Assembly: GCF_028009165.1 (NCBI RefSeq) | Contig: NC_079245.1 | Location: 2,666,001-2,730,000 of the forward strand | Source of the DNA: Akanthomyces muscarius | Taxonomy: Eukaryota; Ascomycota; Sordariomycetes; Hypocreales; Cordycipitaceae | DNA: 64,000 nt | Reading direction: 5' to 3' | Shown here: one piece after another, positions 11,031-21,953 of the stretch | Numbering within the stretch: position 1 is the first letter of the stretch | How the letters are laid out: each line of letters starts with the position of its first letter | Notes under the pieces: model-generated | The model's database searches: none | What the model was told of the DNA's origin: nothing | What the model saw: only the letters and a program-made list of their open reading frames with translations | Program-made: the position numbers and the translations under genes

Positions 11031-12909
11031 TTTGGTGTCAATTGACTGGCGGTATAATATTGGTGGGATATTGACAGAACTAACAGCGAAGAATGAAAAG
11101 TGGCGGTTACGAGGTATAGGTAGAGAGACCAGTCAGTGTTGCTCATGTGCCTCGGGAGCCTTCTTGTCGTCAGTCGCGCGACACTTAAGCCCGAGACAAG
11201 AAAATCGAAAAAAAAAAAAGTCACCGGTGACAACCGGATGCTATAATTGGCAGTACAGCCGAGTCTAGACAAAGGGACAGCCACGCAGCTGAAGAAGTCA
11301 AAGCCTGCAATCCGCGACAGGTAGTCGCCCACGTGGGTGAGTGTGGAGTGTACACTGTCGAACTAGTTGGGTGAAGGTCCTGGGGCGTCTGCAATGGAAC
11401 GACAGGACCTGGACGTTGGAGGAGCAAAGCGGGGACCGGGTCAACCGAAAGTAAGACCGGGCCTAGACGAAGAACGGGGGGAGAAGCAGCTGAGAACGCG
11501 CGTGAGGCGGGAGGAGGGGATGCAGCGGACGAGAATAGTCATGGCATGGTAAGTTTGGAGGGTAACGGAGCAAAGAGGCAACGCGGGCGCATAGCACGCG
11601 TATGCAGAGGCTGCCCAGGACATCGACCGAAAGACAAATCAGGCGAGAACTATTGAGAGACTTCGGTGGCCTGAAAGGGAATGAGGAGCCAGAGGTGACG
11701 GCCAATGGGCTTGACATGCGAGACGCGAGGCGGCGATGAGGCACACCCTAGTGCGTTGCTGGTCAGACAGCTGCAGGAGAAATATCGGAAATAGAATAAA
11801 CTAATTAGTAAAGTAAAACGAGCATAGGAGGAGTGCTAAAACCAAGGCCGCTGGACCCTGCAGGGCAGGTTTCTGTCCATGGACCAATGAGTCAGCTTAG
11901 TAGCCTGAGTCGAAAATGGCTCTACGCGAGGCCGCGCAAGAGGCTGTAGCACCACTTGCAACAGTCGCAAGCTTGACAAGAAATGAAAGAGACCACAGAA
12001 GAAACCATTATTATCAGCGAACGCCCCGTCTCTTGACCCCCGCAAACGCATCTCTTGGCCAATCGGCTGCCAAGAAGCCTCTTTCGCTACCGACAATGCA
12101 TGGAGGGGCGGCCATGGGAAAGACGGCAAGCTGTGGCGTCAACAACGTGTCGCATTCCCGATCTCTCACTGGCCCAATCTCATCTTTATTTACTAGCGGC
12201 TGCCCAAACAGGCCTAGGCCGTTGGCGCCCGCCGTCAACCACACACACCCCTTCAGACAGCACTTACATGAGCCTCGTAGCTGACAATTACCTCTGTGTT
12301 ACGCATAATTCGCCCATCGTTTAATAGTCTTTCTTCGCCCTTTTGCCCGCACGAACCCCGTTGTGGGCTCGGCCAATGCTGCTGCTGCGTTGTATTCTTA
12401 CCGTTCGACCCCATCCATAAACGCCTCGTTTCCGCCGCTAGACCTCAGACTGGCCTGTCTGTCCGCCCCGGCTGCCCACCCATCCTCCATCCATCTTCTT
12501 CCCCTTCCGCTAGTCTCGCGTGTCTCTCTGCCTCGCGCTGTCCGGGAACAAGTCGTAGAGGAAAGAAATCACTAGGCGATCCAGCAGCTGCATGGGTCAT
12601 GCGCGCCATCTTTCCCAGCCCCGAGCCATTCACAAAGCTCCGTTGATGGGCATGCTACGTTGAGCCCACGCTGCTATCGGCGTGGTACCCCCCGGTCTGG
12701 AGCGGCCCCTAGGGCCCTACAACACACACGACTGCTTGCCTCAGCTCATCTCTCCATGCATAATATAAGAAGATCCCCTTGGCACCCACCTTCCTTCCTC
12801 TCCTTCTCTCTTTTTCTGCAAGACTAGCACCTTGGCAATCGACCTTGGCAACTTGGCAGATCTTTTGCTCTTCTTCACTCCTTTTTGATATACCCACCCA
12901 TCCGCCACG
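11031..12909. promoter_or_regulatory. Long divergent intergenic region before the phosphate transporter
   Basis: The 1,879 bp between divergent starts hold no supportable gene. A CACGTGGG site lies at 11330-11337, a poly-A run at 11209-11219, and the last 150 bp before the transporter are pyrimidine-rich, as in strongly expressed fungal promoters. A TATAAG stands at 12764-12769, about 140 bp before the ATG. Confidence 0.5.
11330..11337 (+). promoter_or_regulatory. CACGTGGG, Pho4/NUC-1-type site
   Basis: CACGTGGG matches the high-affinity E-box of the phosphate-starvation bHLH regulators Pho4 (yeast) and NUC-1 (Neurospora). It is 1.57 kb upstream of the phosphate transporter and 0.3 kb upstream of the GNAT gene. 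A single 8-mer match can arise by chance. Confidence 0.3.
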
Positions 12910-14860
12910 ATGAGTTCTGGAGATGACACCCAGCACACCAGCACTGTCGCCAACTTTGGCAAGACATCTGGTGGTAACTCTGCGTACACGAACTGGAACA
13001 ACCAATACGCCCACGTATCTGACCTTTCGGAGAGAAGGAGATTGGCGCTGGCCGAGATCGACAAGGCTCCTTTTGGCTGGTACCATGTCCGCGCCTGTGT
13101 CGTCGCCGGTGTCGGTTTCTTCACTGACTCGTACGACATCTTCACTGCCTCTATGCTGACCATTATGCTGGGTATTGTCTACTACCCAGGCACTGGAAAG
13201 ATGCCTGCTTCCTCTGACAATGCCATCAAGCTGGCCACCTCTGCTGGTACCGTTGTTGGCCAGCTGGGGTTTGGTATGCTTGCCGATATTGTCGGACGTA
13301 AGCGCATGTACGGTCTTGAGCTCATGGTCATCATCTTTGCCTCTCTTGCCCAGTCTCTTACTGCTGGCGGCCCTGCCGTCGACATTGTTGGTCTCATCAT
13401 CTTCTGGCGTGTAAGTCTCATTGCGACCTCCTACATCCTTTACTGGCACTAATTGGAGAAAAAAACAGGTCATCATGGGCATTGGCATTGGTGGCGACTA
13501 CCCTCTGTCGTCCATTATTACTTCCGAGTAAGTACCAAATTTATTTTTTCGTGACTTCCTAGTTGGTGGTTGCGGTTGTGGTACGGCTTCGCTAACAACA
13601 AATCCCAGGTTTGCTACCACCAAGTGGCGTGGTGCCATGATGGGTGCCGTTTTCGCCATGCAAGGCTTCGGTCAGCTCGCCGCTGCTCTCGTCATGCTGT
13701 TCGTCACTCTTGGCTTCAAGCACGCTCTTGAGGGCGCCAAGGATGTCGCTCACTGCACTGGTGATTGCCAGGTCGCCGTCGACAAGATGTGGAGAACACT
13801 CATTGGCTGTGGTGTTGTTCCCGCCTGCATTGCCCTGTACTGTAAGTGTTTAACTGTTACTAGCGCCTGCACGCACTGTGATCGTCTTGATACACTGCTG
13901 ACCTCTCTTCTTCCAGACCGTCTTACCATTCCCGAGACCCCCCGTTATACTTTCGATGTTGCTCGCGATGTCGAGCAGGCCGACGCCGACGTCAAGGCTT
14001 ATATGAAGGGCAAGCACGAGGGTGATACCGATCAAGTTGTCCGTGCCGAAGCTCACAAGCAGGCTGAGAAGGGCCTCGAGGTCCCCAAGGCCAGCTTCCG
14101 CGACTTCTGCCGCCACTATGGCAAGCTCAAGAACGGTCTCCTCCTTCTCGGAACCGCTGGTTCTTGGTTCTGTCTTGATGTCGCTTTCTATGGTCTTTCC
14201 CTAAACAATGGTACCATTCTTGAGGCTATCGGCTACTCTACCTCCTCCGGCCACGTCAAGAACGTCTACCAGCTCCTTTACAACACTGCTGTCGGCAACG
14301 TCATCATCGTCTGCGCTGGTGCCGTCCCCGGCTACTGGGTCTCTGTTGCCACCATCGATACCCTGGGCCGTAAGCCCATTCAGATGGGCGGTTTCATTAT
14401 CCTCACCATTCTCTTCATTGTCATGGGCTTTGCCTACCACCACCTCTCCCCCAACGGCCTGCTCGCCATCTACGTCGTTGCCCAGTTCTTCTTCAACTTT
14501 GGCCCCAACGCCACCACCTTCATCGTTCCTGGTGAAGTCTTCCCTACCCGCTACCGTTCTACCTCTCACGGTATCTCTGCCGCCTCCGGCAAGATTGGCT
14601 CCATCATCGGCCAGGGTGCCATCGCCAGTCTCCGTACCCGTGGCGCTACCAAGACCAACGCTTCCCCTTGGCTCGACCACGTCCTCGAGATCTTTGCCCT
14701 CTTCATGCTTCTCGGCTGTGGTACTACCCTTCTCATTCCCGAGACAGCCCGCAAGACTCTCGAGGAGCTGTCCGGCGAGGACGACTACGCCACTCGTCCC
14801 CACGATATTGAGGCTGCCGTTGAGACTAAGCCTGTTGAAACCAAGCCTGTCTCCGCCTAA
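12910..14860 (+). CDS. PHO84: High-affinity phosphate:proton symporter, PHO84 type
   Basis: Predicted 578-residue plasma-membrane transporter from exons 12910-13410, 13469-13527, 13609-13841 and 13917-14860. Splicing rebuilds the Pht1/PHO84 signature GIGIGGDYPLSSIITSE across exons 2 and 3, and IALYYRLTIPETPRYT across exons 3 and 4, the latter being the end of helix 6 and the start of the central loop. Other MFS marks are GMLADIVGRKRMYG in the 2-3 loop and VPGEVFPTRYRSTSHG in the second half. Twelve membrane segments fit. It takes up inorganic phosphate with protons and in yeast also acts as a phosphate sensor. Codon use is strongly C-ending, unlike its neighbours, pointing to high expression. 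Regulation by a NUC-1/Pho4-like factor is plausible but rests on a single distant site. Confidence 0.95.
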
Positions 14861-16377
14861 ATATTGTGGTGCGAGATGTATTAAAGATGTGTGACGACGT
14901 CGCTATAGAAGTCTGTTATTCGGTACCTTCATCTATGTCATTTATTTTTTACGGCTTGTTAGGGCAAATACCCGCATAATACCTTAGATTGTAGCAAAAA
15001 AGCATTCGTTCTTTTACATGGCTCTGTGCGCTTGTGAATGACAAAATCGACGTCGCTGGACTCGAATATTTGCTTTACTATTTAATATTAATGCTCGTGC
15101 CCTAGCAATGCCCACCTGGAGGTTGCGAATGCAAATGGGTGAAATCTTCGATTTTCAAGTATTGTGATACGATGACAAGGTAAGGCTGCCTTAGTCTACG
15201 CGACAACTTCTTTCCCGAACTTGGCTCTGCACTCTTTCCACATGAGACTTTTGACAAAATCTGAAAAAGGGAAAAAAAAAAAACATTCTTATACTGAGAT
15301 GTTCTCATACAGTTATTCGTACGTCAGTAGGTGTACAAATACACGAATGTACGACCACCTACCAATTCGGCATGATTGTGTGGCAGTCACATGCTCGTTT
15401 CAGAGGTTTGGCCAGTTTTTCTTCAATACGGTTGAACAAACACAATGTTATACGAGAGATACTAGGCATTTTTTGCCTAATGTGCACCCTCATCGCCTAT
15501 TTTGACTGTTTGAGACAGCGCGGTGAGAATTAGTAGCTTGGAACTTTTCGAGTTCAAGTGTGAGGGTTGGAATTGGAATGTTGGAAAGAATAATCGAGAG
15601 TTGGGTGTAGCTTTTGGAAGGAAAGCAATCCCTCTAGGCTGACAGAAGGAATGAATATGAGATTTGGATGTTCTGTAGGCAGAGTGGCTGCCACGTAAGT
15701 GTTGCACGATCTGAGAAAAGGGCACGGAATATGAACGAACGATGCAGTGAATGGGGGAAGACAATGGTTTGGTGACGTGCGTTCTAGGAACTGATACACA
15801 AGCTCAAACTGGCATTAAATAAGGGTAGGTTCAATTTAAGCATATATAAATGATGACAGGGGTGGGCACTCTATTCCAACTCACCGAATACGCCGCCATT
15901 GTGTGGCTGCGTTCTTGAGGATGCCTAGTTTCGGGGCCACTGGACCGGCCGCGACAAGCCATCAGCAGATGCGAGTTAATTACACCCCACTTGATTTACT
16001 CGATAGTTCACGAGACTCAATGTTCGCGAGAGATACTGACCCGATTGAGTTTACGACAGAGGCGCGTGGTACCAGGGACAAATGCAAAGCGGGTACGGGC
16101 GCCAGGAACGTCACGAGTTAGATGTTCGCCCGTGGTCGATCATCTTGTGATCACGGGCGCACAAGTGGCAACGGCGAGAGTCACAATGAAAGTTACCGAA
16201 AGCTTATACTCAAAGCCTGCAAAGAGTCAGGTATCGATTACACACTATGGCACGTATTTTTTAAAGCGAAGAAAAAAAGGTATGTGGCACACATAAGGAG
16301 AAATTGCTATATATATACCGCCGTAATCGCACTATAATCCTGCAGGGCGACTAACGACTAACACGGTCGAAGCTAGC
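14861..16377. other. Intergenic stretch downstream of the phosphate transporter
   Basis: 1.5 kb without a supportable gene. The right end is the promoter of the flavoenzyme, with a TATA run at 16308-16317. Short open frames near 15.5 and 16.0 kb have no family resemblance. Confidence 0.55.
16308..16317 (+). promoter_or_regulatory. TATA run before the secreted flavoenzyme
   Basis: TATATATATA, 61 bp upstream of the ATG at 16378. Confidence 0.5.
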
Positions 16378-18169
16378 ATGATGCATTTCGCAAAAATACT
16401 GGCCGTGCTGACGGGCTGCGCTAGCTTCTGTGCGGCATTCGAATACTACACTTTCGATGGCGAGGGCTTTCCGTCGTGCCACAACGTTACAGAGGTTCGT
16501 GATGCCTGTTCTGTCGCCGAGGTACAGACTCTAGTCAAGAATGCCGCCGCTGGAGGAGGCGTGCAGTTGAGAGCCGGAGGGAAGGGTCACATGTGGTACG
16601 ATACTCAGTGCTCTGACGATGCCACGATGATTATTCGCACCGAATATCTCAACAGAATTTCCGACTTTTCGCTCGAGAAGGGTGCGAGCGAGGGCACGGT
16701 TATCATTGAGGGCGGCGTGACCTTTTTCCAGCTCGCAGAATACTTGCATGTGCGCGGTGCCAATATCGGCACTGGGCTGGTGAATTGGAACATCTCGGTC
16801 GGCGGCAGCGTGGCCATGGGTGCGCATAGAACCTCGATCCGCGAGGATGCTGCAGTCGTCGGCGGCGTGCTGGCCATGGATATTGTGGACGGTTCTGGCG
16901 AGGTGCGCCACATTGAAAAGAACGAGGACGACGATACATGGCTGGCGGCGTCAACGTCATTAGGTTTGCTAGGCGTCATCGTGAGATTGAAGATGAAAAT
17001 ATACCCGGAGACCAAGGTATACGCTATGCAGAAGACGTGAGCTATGTCCACTACCCAGATAACTTACAGAACTGATCGTTGTTAGTCTCGACGAAAAAGA
17101 TGTACTTGACGGCGATATTTATGGCATGATTTCCCCATACATGACAGCCAACTTCTGGGTATGTTTCACAGCAGACTTTCTCCGAGATATCCCCTGACAT
17201 TCATAATAGTGGTGGCCGTACAAGCGCAAGTTTCACTGGCGCTATTACGACGTCATCCCCGACAACACATCCTCCCAGAACGGCTTCCAGTCCACCTTTT
17301 CCATCACGGCCCTCGAGGCGACTGCCGCTCACATCCTCCTCGATAGCGGCAAGTACGTCCAATCGTCCAACTGGATTGCCGAAGCCACCTTTTTCGATAT
17401 CTGGGACAAGCCCAACTTCCACGACAAGGTGACCGACGCAGCCGTCACCGAATGGCCCGTCTACGGATCCAACTACGACATGCTCATCGGCGGGCTCTAC
17501 CCGAATCAGAAACCCGAGTGGGACTATGGCTTGCGAGGTTACACGCTTGAGCTTGCGTTTCCCGTCACGCGTGCCAATGAGATGCTGAAGCGTGTGCGAG
17601 AGCTCTTTGACGAGGAGGAGAAGAAGCTGATCTGGATGACGGCCACGTACAGGAGCGGCATCAACATCAAATTTGGCAAGGCCAATTTTGACTTTCTGGG
17701 CCAGGTCACGACAGGCACAAAAGATGGCCAGGACTGGAGTAAGGGTGCCATTATGTTTGACTTCCCGACGTATCGCCCTGCGGTTGGCGACCACAAGCGG
17801 TTCAATGAAGATTTTTGTGAGTCAGTTCGTGAACGTGTTATTCTTTTTCCATCGTTCCTCTGGCTTTGTTTGCAAACGTTTTGTACTTTGCACCTGACAT
17901 CTGCTAGACATTCGACTTGCCAGCACTCTCATCGATGAATTTCCATGTCGCCCACATTGGACTAAAAACACACGCGACGTTTTGAGGCGTGCCGTTAAAA
18001 ACTTGGACAAATCGGTACGAGTTTTTCCCATCATTATCAATACTCTAGATCAGGTCTAACGTTTCTAAATTTACAGTTCCTTGCCCGCTTCAAGGCTGTC
18101 AAGGACGAATTCGACCCGAAGGGTCTGTATCGCAGCGTTGTTGGCGAGATTCTCGGCATGTACAACTAA
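16378..18169 (+). CDS. Secreted FAD-linked oxidase, aldonolactone-oxidase family
   Basis: Predicted 512-residue protein from exons 16378-17036, 17086-17158, 17210-17816, 17908-18014 and 18077-18169. Residues 1-20 form a signal peptide (MMHFAKILAVLTGCASFCAA). The FAD-binding PCMH domain follows, with VQLRAGGKGHMWYD, where His71 stands at the place of the flavin-linked histidine of the ALO group, and with GTGLVNWNISVGGSVAMGAH. The C-terminal half is the D-arabinono-1,4-lactone oxidase domain; the family's RPHW-x-K motif is seen as CRPHWTKNTRDVL, followed by RFKAVKDEFDPKGLY. The family oxidises aldonolactones or alcohols with oxygen, giving H2O2. The intracellular yeast enzyme is mitochondrial, so a secreted relative more likely acts on an extracellular sugar or a peptide/metabolite; the substrate is unknown. 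It ends convergently with the small secreted peptide gene. Confidence 0.85.
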
Positions 18170-18617
18170 TCTTCTGCACTGGAGGCTTCAGCCAAGACTT
18201 TGAGAGACGCAGCGGATGGGAAGCAAATTGTGTCGCTGTGTAAAGGAATGAATGCTTCTCTTGCCATAGGTTGGGGAACCATACGCTATCGTTATTATCG
18301 TTGTTACTATTGCAGATTTGCTACAACTGTTGCTGTCACTACCACCATGCTGCCGTCCAGACGGCATAGCCTACGAATTCTCTTTGAGTGAACACCTGGT
18401 CATCACTTAGACACCGGGGATGGTATTTACAAAAATAAAGTGTTTGAGATTAAGATATAAATATTAATCCAAGTTAAGTAAAGGTATACATTATGGAAGA
18501 GAACTTGTGCATCCAACTCCGAGATGTGCCTTGCTGCCGCCAAGGGGGGGCTCTTTCCAATCCAAATATTTGGACAATATTTGCCCCACGAAACGAAAGT
18601 TTTTTGAAATGTTGCAT
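18170..18617. other. Convergent spacer between flavoenzyme and peptide gene
   Basis: 448 bp with no gene or repeat recognised; it is the 3' flank of two convergent genes. Confidence 0.6.
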
Positions 18618-18869
18618 TTAAACGAGAGGCGATTTAGCACCACCAGCGCCGAGGCCGCTGATGATGGAGCCGGCCGTGTCGTCGCCCTGTCCCGAACCAG
18701 AGCCACCAAGACCAGGCACGAGGCTCTCGACGCTGTCGAGAAGGGGACCAACGCCCTTGATGATGCCGGAGTGGCCGCCGAGAAGAGGCAGGTCGCGCTT
18801 CTCAGTCGGGGCAGCGGCGACGCTGGCAACGAGAGTGGCCATGATGGCGGCAATGGTGTTGGCCTTCAT
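18618..18869 (-). CDS. Small secreted peptide precursor with Kex2-type site
   Basis: Intronless, 83 residues. Residues 1-20 are a clear signal peptide with an ASVAAA cleavage region; a dibasic KR follows at residues 24-25 (PTEKR before DLPLLGG), as in Kex2-processed secreted peptides. The predicted product is a 58-residue, cysteine-free, glycine- and leucine-rich peptide with a hydrophobic first half (GIIKGVGPLLDSVESLVPGL) and a Gly/Ser-rich second half. The ATG at 18869 was chosen because the open frame continues upstream without another ATG and the leader here is typical. A TATAAG (19013-19008, minus strand) lies 139 bp upstream. No function can be assigned; it could be a surface-active, signalling or effector-like peptide. 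It sits between a secreted flavoenzyme and an ATP-grasp-like enzyme. Confidence 0.75.
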   Translation of the reverse strand: MKANTIAAIMATLVASVAAAPTEKRDLPLLGGHSGIIKGVGPLLDSVESLVPGLGGSGSGQGDDTAGSIISGLGAGGAKSPLV

Positions 18870-19696
18870 TTTGTGTGTATTTTGTGTGTAGATTGTATAA
18901 TCGGGGTGATTTTTCGTTTTATTTTTTATTTTGAAAGAGCAAGGTATTAAGAGAAAAGTAGCGACAATGATGTGGCAGTTGTTCAAGGACTCGCAATGCC
19001 TCATGCTCTTATAGTCTTCTGGGCGTTGGCGATCTGAGACACAATGTTGACGCCATTGTTAGCTTTGTGCGGCAGTTTGCAGAGCCGACAACTGCCGTCG
19101 CGTCGCGCACCTTCTCCTGAAGATGATGCGATTTCGTCTTTTGGCTGCTAGGAAATTATTCCAAGACGGCTTGTATGTCGCGATTTTAGTGCATTAGGCG
19201 AATGGCCCCTGCCCTGTCGCCGATCGCATCCTGGCCACCTCTCTCCGCACAGCAATGGGAAGTCGATCAGATCGCATAACAAGCTTGGTATTAATTTAAT
19301 TTCTTATCTGCCTGCCAGCTTCCTGTTCTGTTTGATTGGTGTAGAATGCTCGCTTAGAGACGAAAAGTCGGTGCGTCGCCGCAGGCTGCTGGTCACTTAC
19401 ACACCGAGTGAGGACCCCGCAATGCAGCGTCGACCCATATTCAGCTAGGTGCATAGTACGAATAAAATAAATGCTAACGGGTCTTACAGTAATGGAAATG
19501 GAGCAAACTAATCAGGTAAAAGCGAATGGGATGAATGCCTTGGAAGAAAGAGCTACTCTACTCTTTTCAGCCGGCGAATTTCGTGTCACTCGCACGTTAA
19601 GCTCATGGTCCTACGGGAACTTGTAGCAGAATAGCAGCAAGCAAGTCAATTGATCAGGCCATGTCAGTTACATTCAGATGAGATAGGGCGCCCATA
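18870..19696. other. Intergenic stretch upstream of the peptide gene
   Basis: 827 bp; the left end is the promoter of the peptide gene (TATAAG on the minus strand at 19008-19013). The rest is the 3' flank of the ATP-grasp-like gene. No other feature was seen. Confidence 0.55.
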
Positions 19697-21304
19697 TCAA
19701 TCGCGACTAATCACGGAGCAGATCCAGGCACCTCCGCTGCTCACGGCGCAAATGCGACCGCCGCTGCTGCGCCAAGTGCCAATCCCGAGGTACGCGCCGT
19801 GCACGGCGTGGTACGTCCCGACCAGAGGCTGCGTGCACACCTCCCCGGAGTGCTTCAGCACCAGCTCGTAGTTGTGCTGCACGACCTTGCGCTGTGCCAC
19901 GAAGCTGGCACCTGCAGGATTTAGGCGGGGGCTCTGCAGGTCTCGGAGCGCAGCCAGCCACTGGTCCGCGTCGAGGTCCTCGCCGAACACGATCCCCGCT
20001 CCCTTGCCGCCGCGTACCGGCTTCAGCAGGTATTCGTCCTTGACGGCGGGATCGGCGTGAGACTGGTGGAGCAGGTCCTGCATGCGCTGCGACCCGGGTA
20101 GAGCCGTGTCCGCGATGCCTCTGTCCAGCGCCTGCGCCTGCTCCACCGTCAGGACGCCACGGACCACCATGGCCGGCAGCTCCTGCTGGATAATGCCCAG
20201 CATGCGTTTGTCGTGGACCAGGAGGATGGTGCGCATGTCGTTGAAGCAGCGCAGGCTGATGTGGTGCATCACTTCGGGATCCAGGGCGGCGAGCTCGTGC
20301 TGTCGAAGCTCCAGCCCGACTTGATGAATCTCTTCCACCGCCTCTCCGCTTAGCGACTTTAGCGTTGATGTAGTGTTTGGGGACGATTTTACCAAGCAGC
20401 AGAGTATGGTGCGACTGGCATCCTCGGGGTCAGGAATCAATCTCAAATCACTGGGCGTTATCAGGCGCGGGGTGACGCCGAGGCGAAGCTGGACAGCATG
20501 AATGAACATGCCAATGTCAATCCCGTGCTCTTCGCCCTTCAGAAGATGGAGAGGTCGATCATGGCGAAAGAGGCGGAGGAGTCCGTTGAAAAACTGCAAC
20601 AAGTTAGCATACGATTCCAACAACAGCGCCCGCATGGCGATCGTACCTCTTCTCCGTCTGCGGCACCGACCAGTCCTGACTTCTCCATACCGAGGCCATC
20701 GAGGGCCGTCTGTCCATAGCTACCGTGCATGAAGCCATTGAAGCAGAATCGGGCATTGATCTCAGTAAGACGAAAGTTTTCGTCATCTTTGTCGTCTTCA
20801 ACGAGAAAATCAGGTCTCCAAGATCCGAGAGTCGCTGCCGAATAGGGCGCAAGGTTACCCTGTTCGACTTGCGTATCCAGCCACTAGTCTGTGTCAGCCT
20901 CTGACCGGCCCCCAATTCATCAAGGCTGTCGAGTTACAGCATACCTGCAAAAGTTCTTCTTCATCTTTCAGCAGAGGCATCCTCTCAGGGAATCTCGCGT
21001 CTTTGTCTGCAAACCATCTTTTGACAATGTCTGCTATGGCAATGACGATGGACTCGTGAAAGAGGACCAATTGGTTGTGGTGGCGCTTGTACATGAGAAT
21101 TGGTCGTGGGCAGCCATAAGTGTACGATGTCCCACCCGGCCAGATATCTGCAGGACATCTTTTGAGCAGAATTGACTCCTGTGCCGCATGTTCACTCGCG
21201 TAGACTGCCTTCAGTGTCTCATCTGTTGGGTTGACGACCAGATGGCCGAGCGGGCCTCGACCAAGATGCACTTGCTGCATGCGAAGCGGAATTGGGCCGG
21301 GCAT
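19697..21304 (-). CDS. ATP-grasp-like ligase of unknown substrate
   Basis: Predicted 497-residue protein from exons 21304-20945, 20883-20647 and 20593-19697, with GTATGC and GTACGA donors and an upstream CTAAC branch site in the second intron. Two blocks point to the ATP-grasp superfamily: LTEINARFCFNGF (about residues 159-171), like the metal-binding E-x-N of glutathionylspermidine-synthase-type enzymes, and YLLKPVRGGKGAGIVFGED (about 387-405), a lysine followed by a glycine-rich loop. The order (E-I-N before K/Gly loop) suggests a circularly permuted arrangement. ATP-grasp enzymes join a carboxylate to an amine or thiol with ATP; substrate and pathway are unknown. A TATAAAA at 21373-21367 (minus strand) lies 63 bp before the ATG. 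No signal peptide or membrane segment is seen. Its nearest neighbour is the Kex2-type peptide gene, 0.8 kb away. Confidence 0.75.
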
Positions 21305-21366
21305 GATGATATATTCTCAGTTTGTAATGCTTGCTAAAGAGGTAGGAAATAGCAATTGAAGATGAC

Positions 21367-21373
21367 TTTTATA
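21367..21373 (-). promoter_or_regulatory. TATA box of the ATP-grasp-like gene
   Basis: TATAAAA on the minus strand, 63 bp upstream of the ATG at 21304; a second TATAAAA stands about 40 bp further upstream. Confidence 0.55.
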
Positions 21374-21930
21374 CCGACAGCCTACACTCTGGGAACGCCG
21401 TTTTTATAGTGGCATACGATGCCAGCACTTCTTTTTTTTTTGTCCCCGCCGGCCGCCCAATATATGCAGGTCTTAGGATACGTAGCCAAGACTAGCTGCA
21501 TTCAACCAAGTAATTGCGGCTGCAAATTAAAAGCATTTCTCTATGCGCATGCGTGCGCATTTTGCATAGGCTGGATACAGGGATGTGATGTGGTAATGCT
21601 TGTTGTACTATCCGTACAGCATCTTGTATTTAATTCCTCGGCTTCTTCTTCATTACGGCTATCTTAAAAATGAGGCCACTCTAACTATTAGAGAGTAACT
21701 CCTTATTGATGAGATTTTTTATCTTTTTTTCCCAGAGTTATTCACCATCCTTCTCCGCTTATCTGCATCTTTATCTCATAGTATATTTGCTCTGCTTCAC
21801 CTGCCCTGTTTTAATCGCGATAAATAGCTCTCGGATACTTTTCCCCGTTGCCAACTAGTCAAAAACCAGCCACATTCAGCTCCTAGGACTGTGCCTAATA
21901 GCAGCTAAAACTCACATCAGTACGATGTGT

Positions 21931-21953
21931 ACTCGCAGAGTTTTTCTGCGAGT
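21931..21953. repeat. Perfect 9-bp inverted repeat (hairpin)
   Basis: ACTCGCAGA at 21931-21939 and its exact reverse complement TCTGCGAGT at 21945-21953, with a 5-nt GTTTT loop. It is outside any recognised gene. Confidence 0.6.

Noticed and set aside
12296..12646. 116-codon frame upstream of the phosphate transporter
   Set aside because: Pyrimidine-rich promoter sequence gives Ser/Pro/Leu-rich translations in several frames; no homology or start support.
14201..14803. 200-codon frame antisense to the phosphate transporter
   Set aside because: It is a shadow of the strongly biased, C-ending codons of the transporter; its Gly/Asp/Glu-rich translation is an artefact of that bias.
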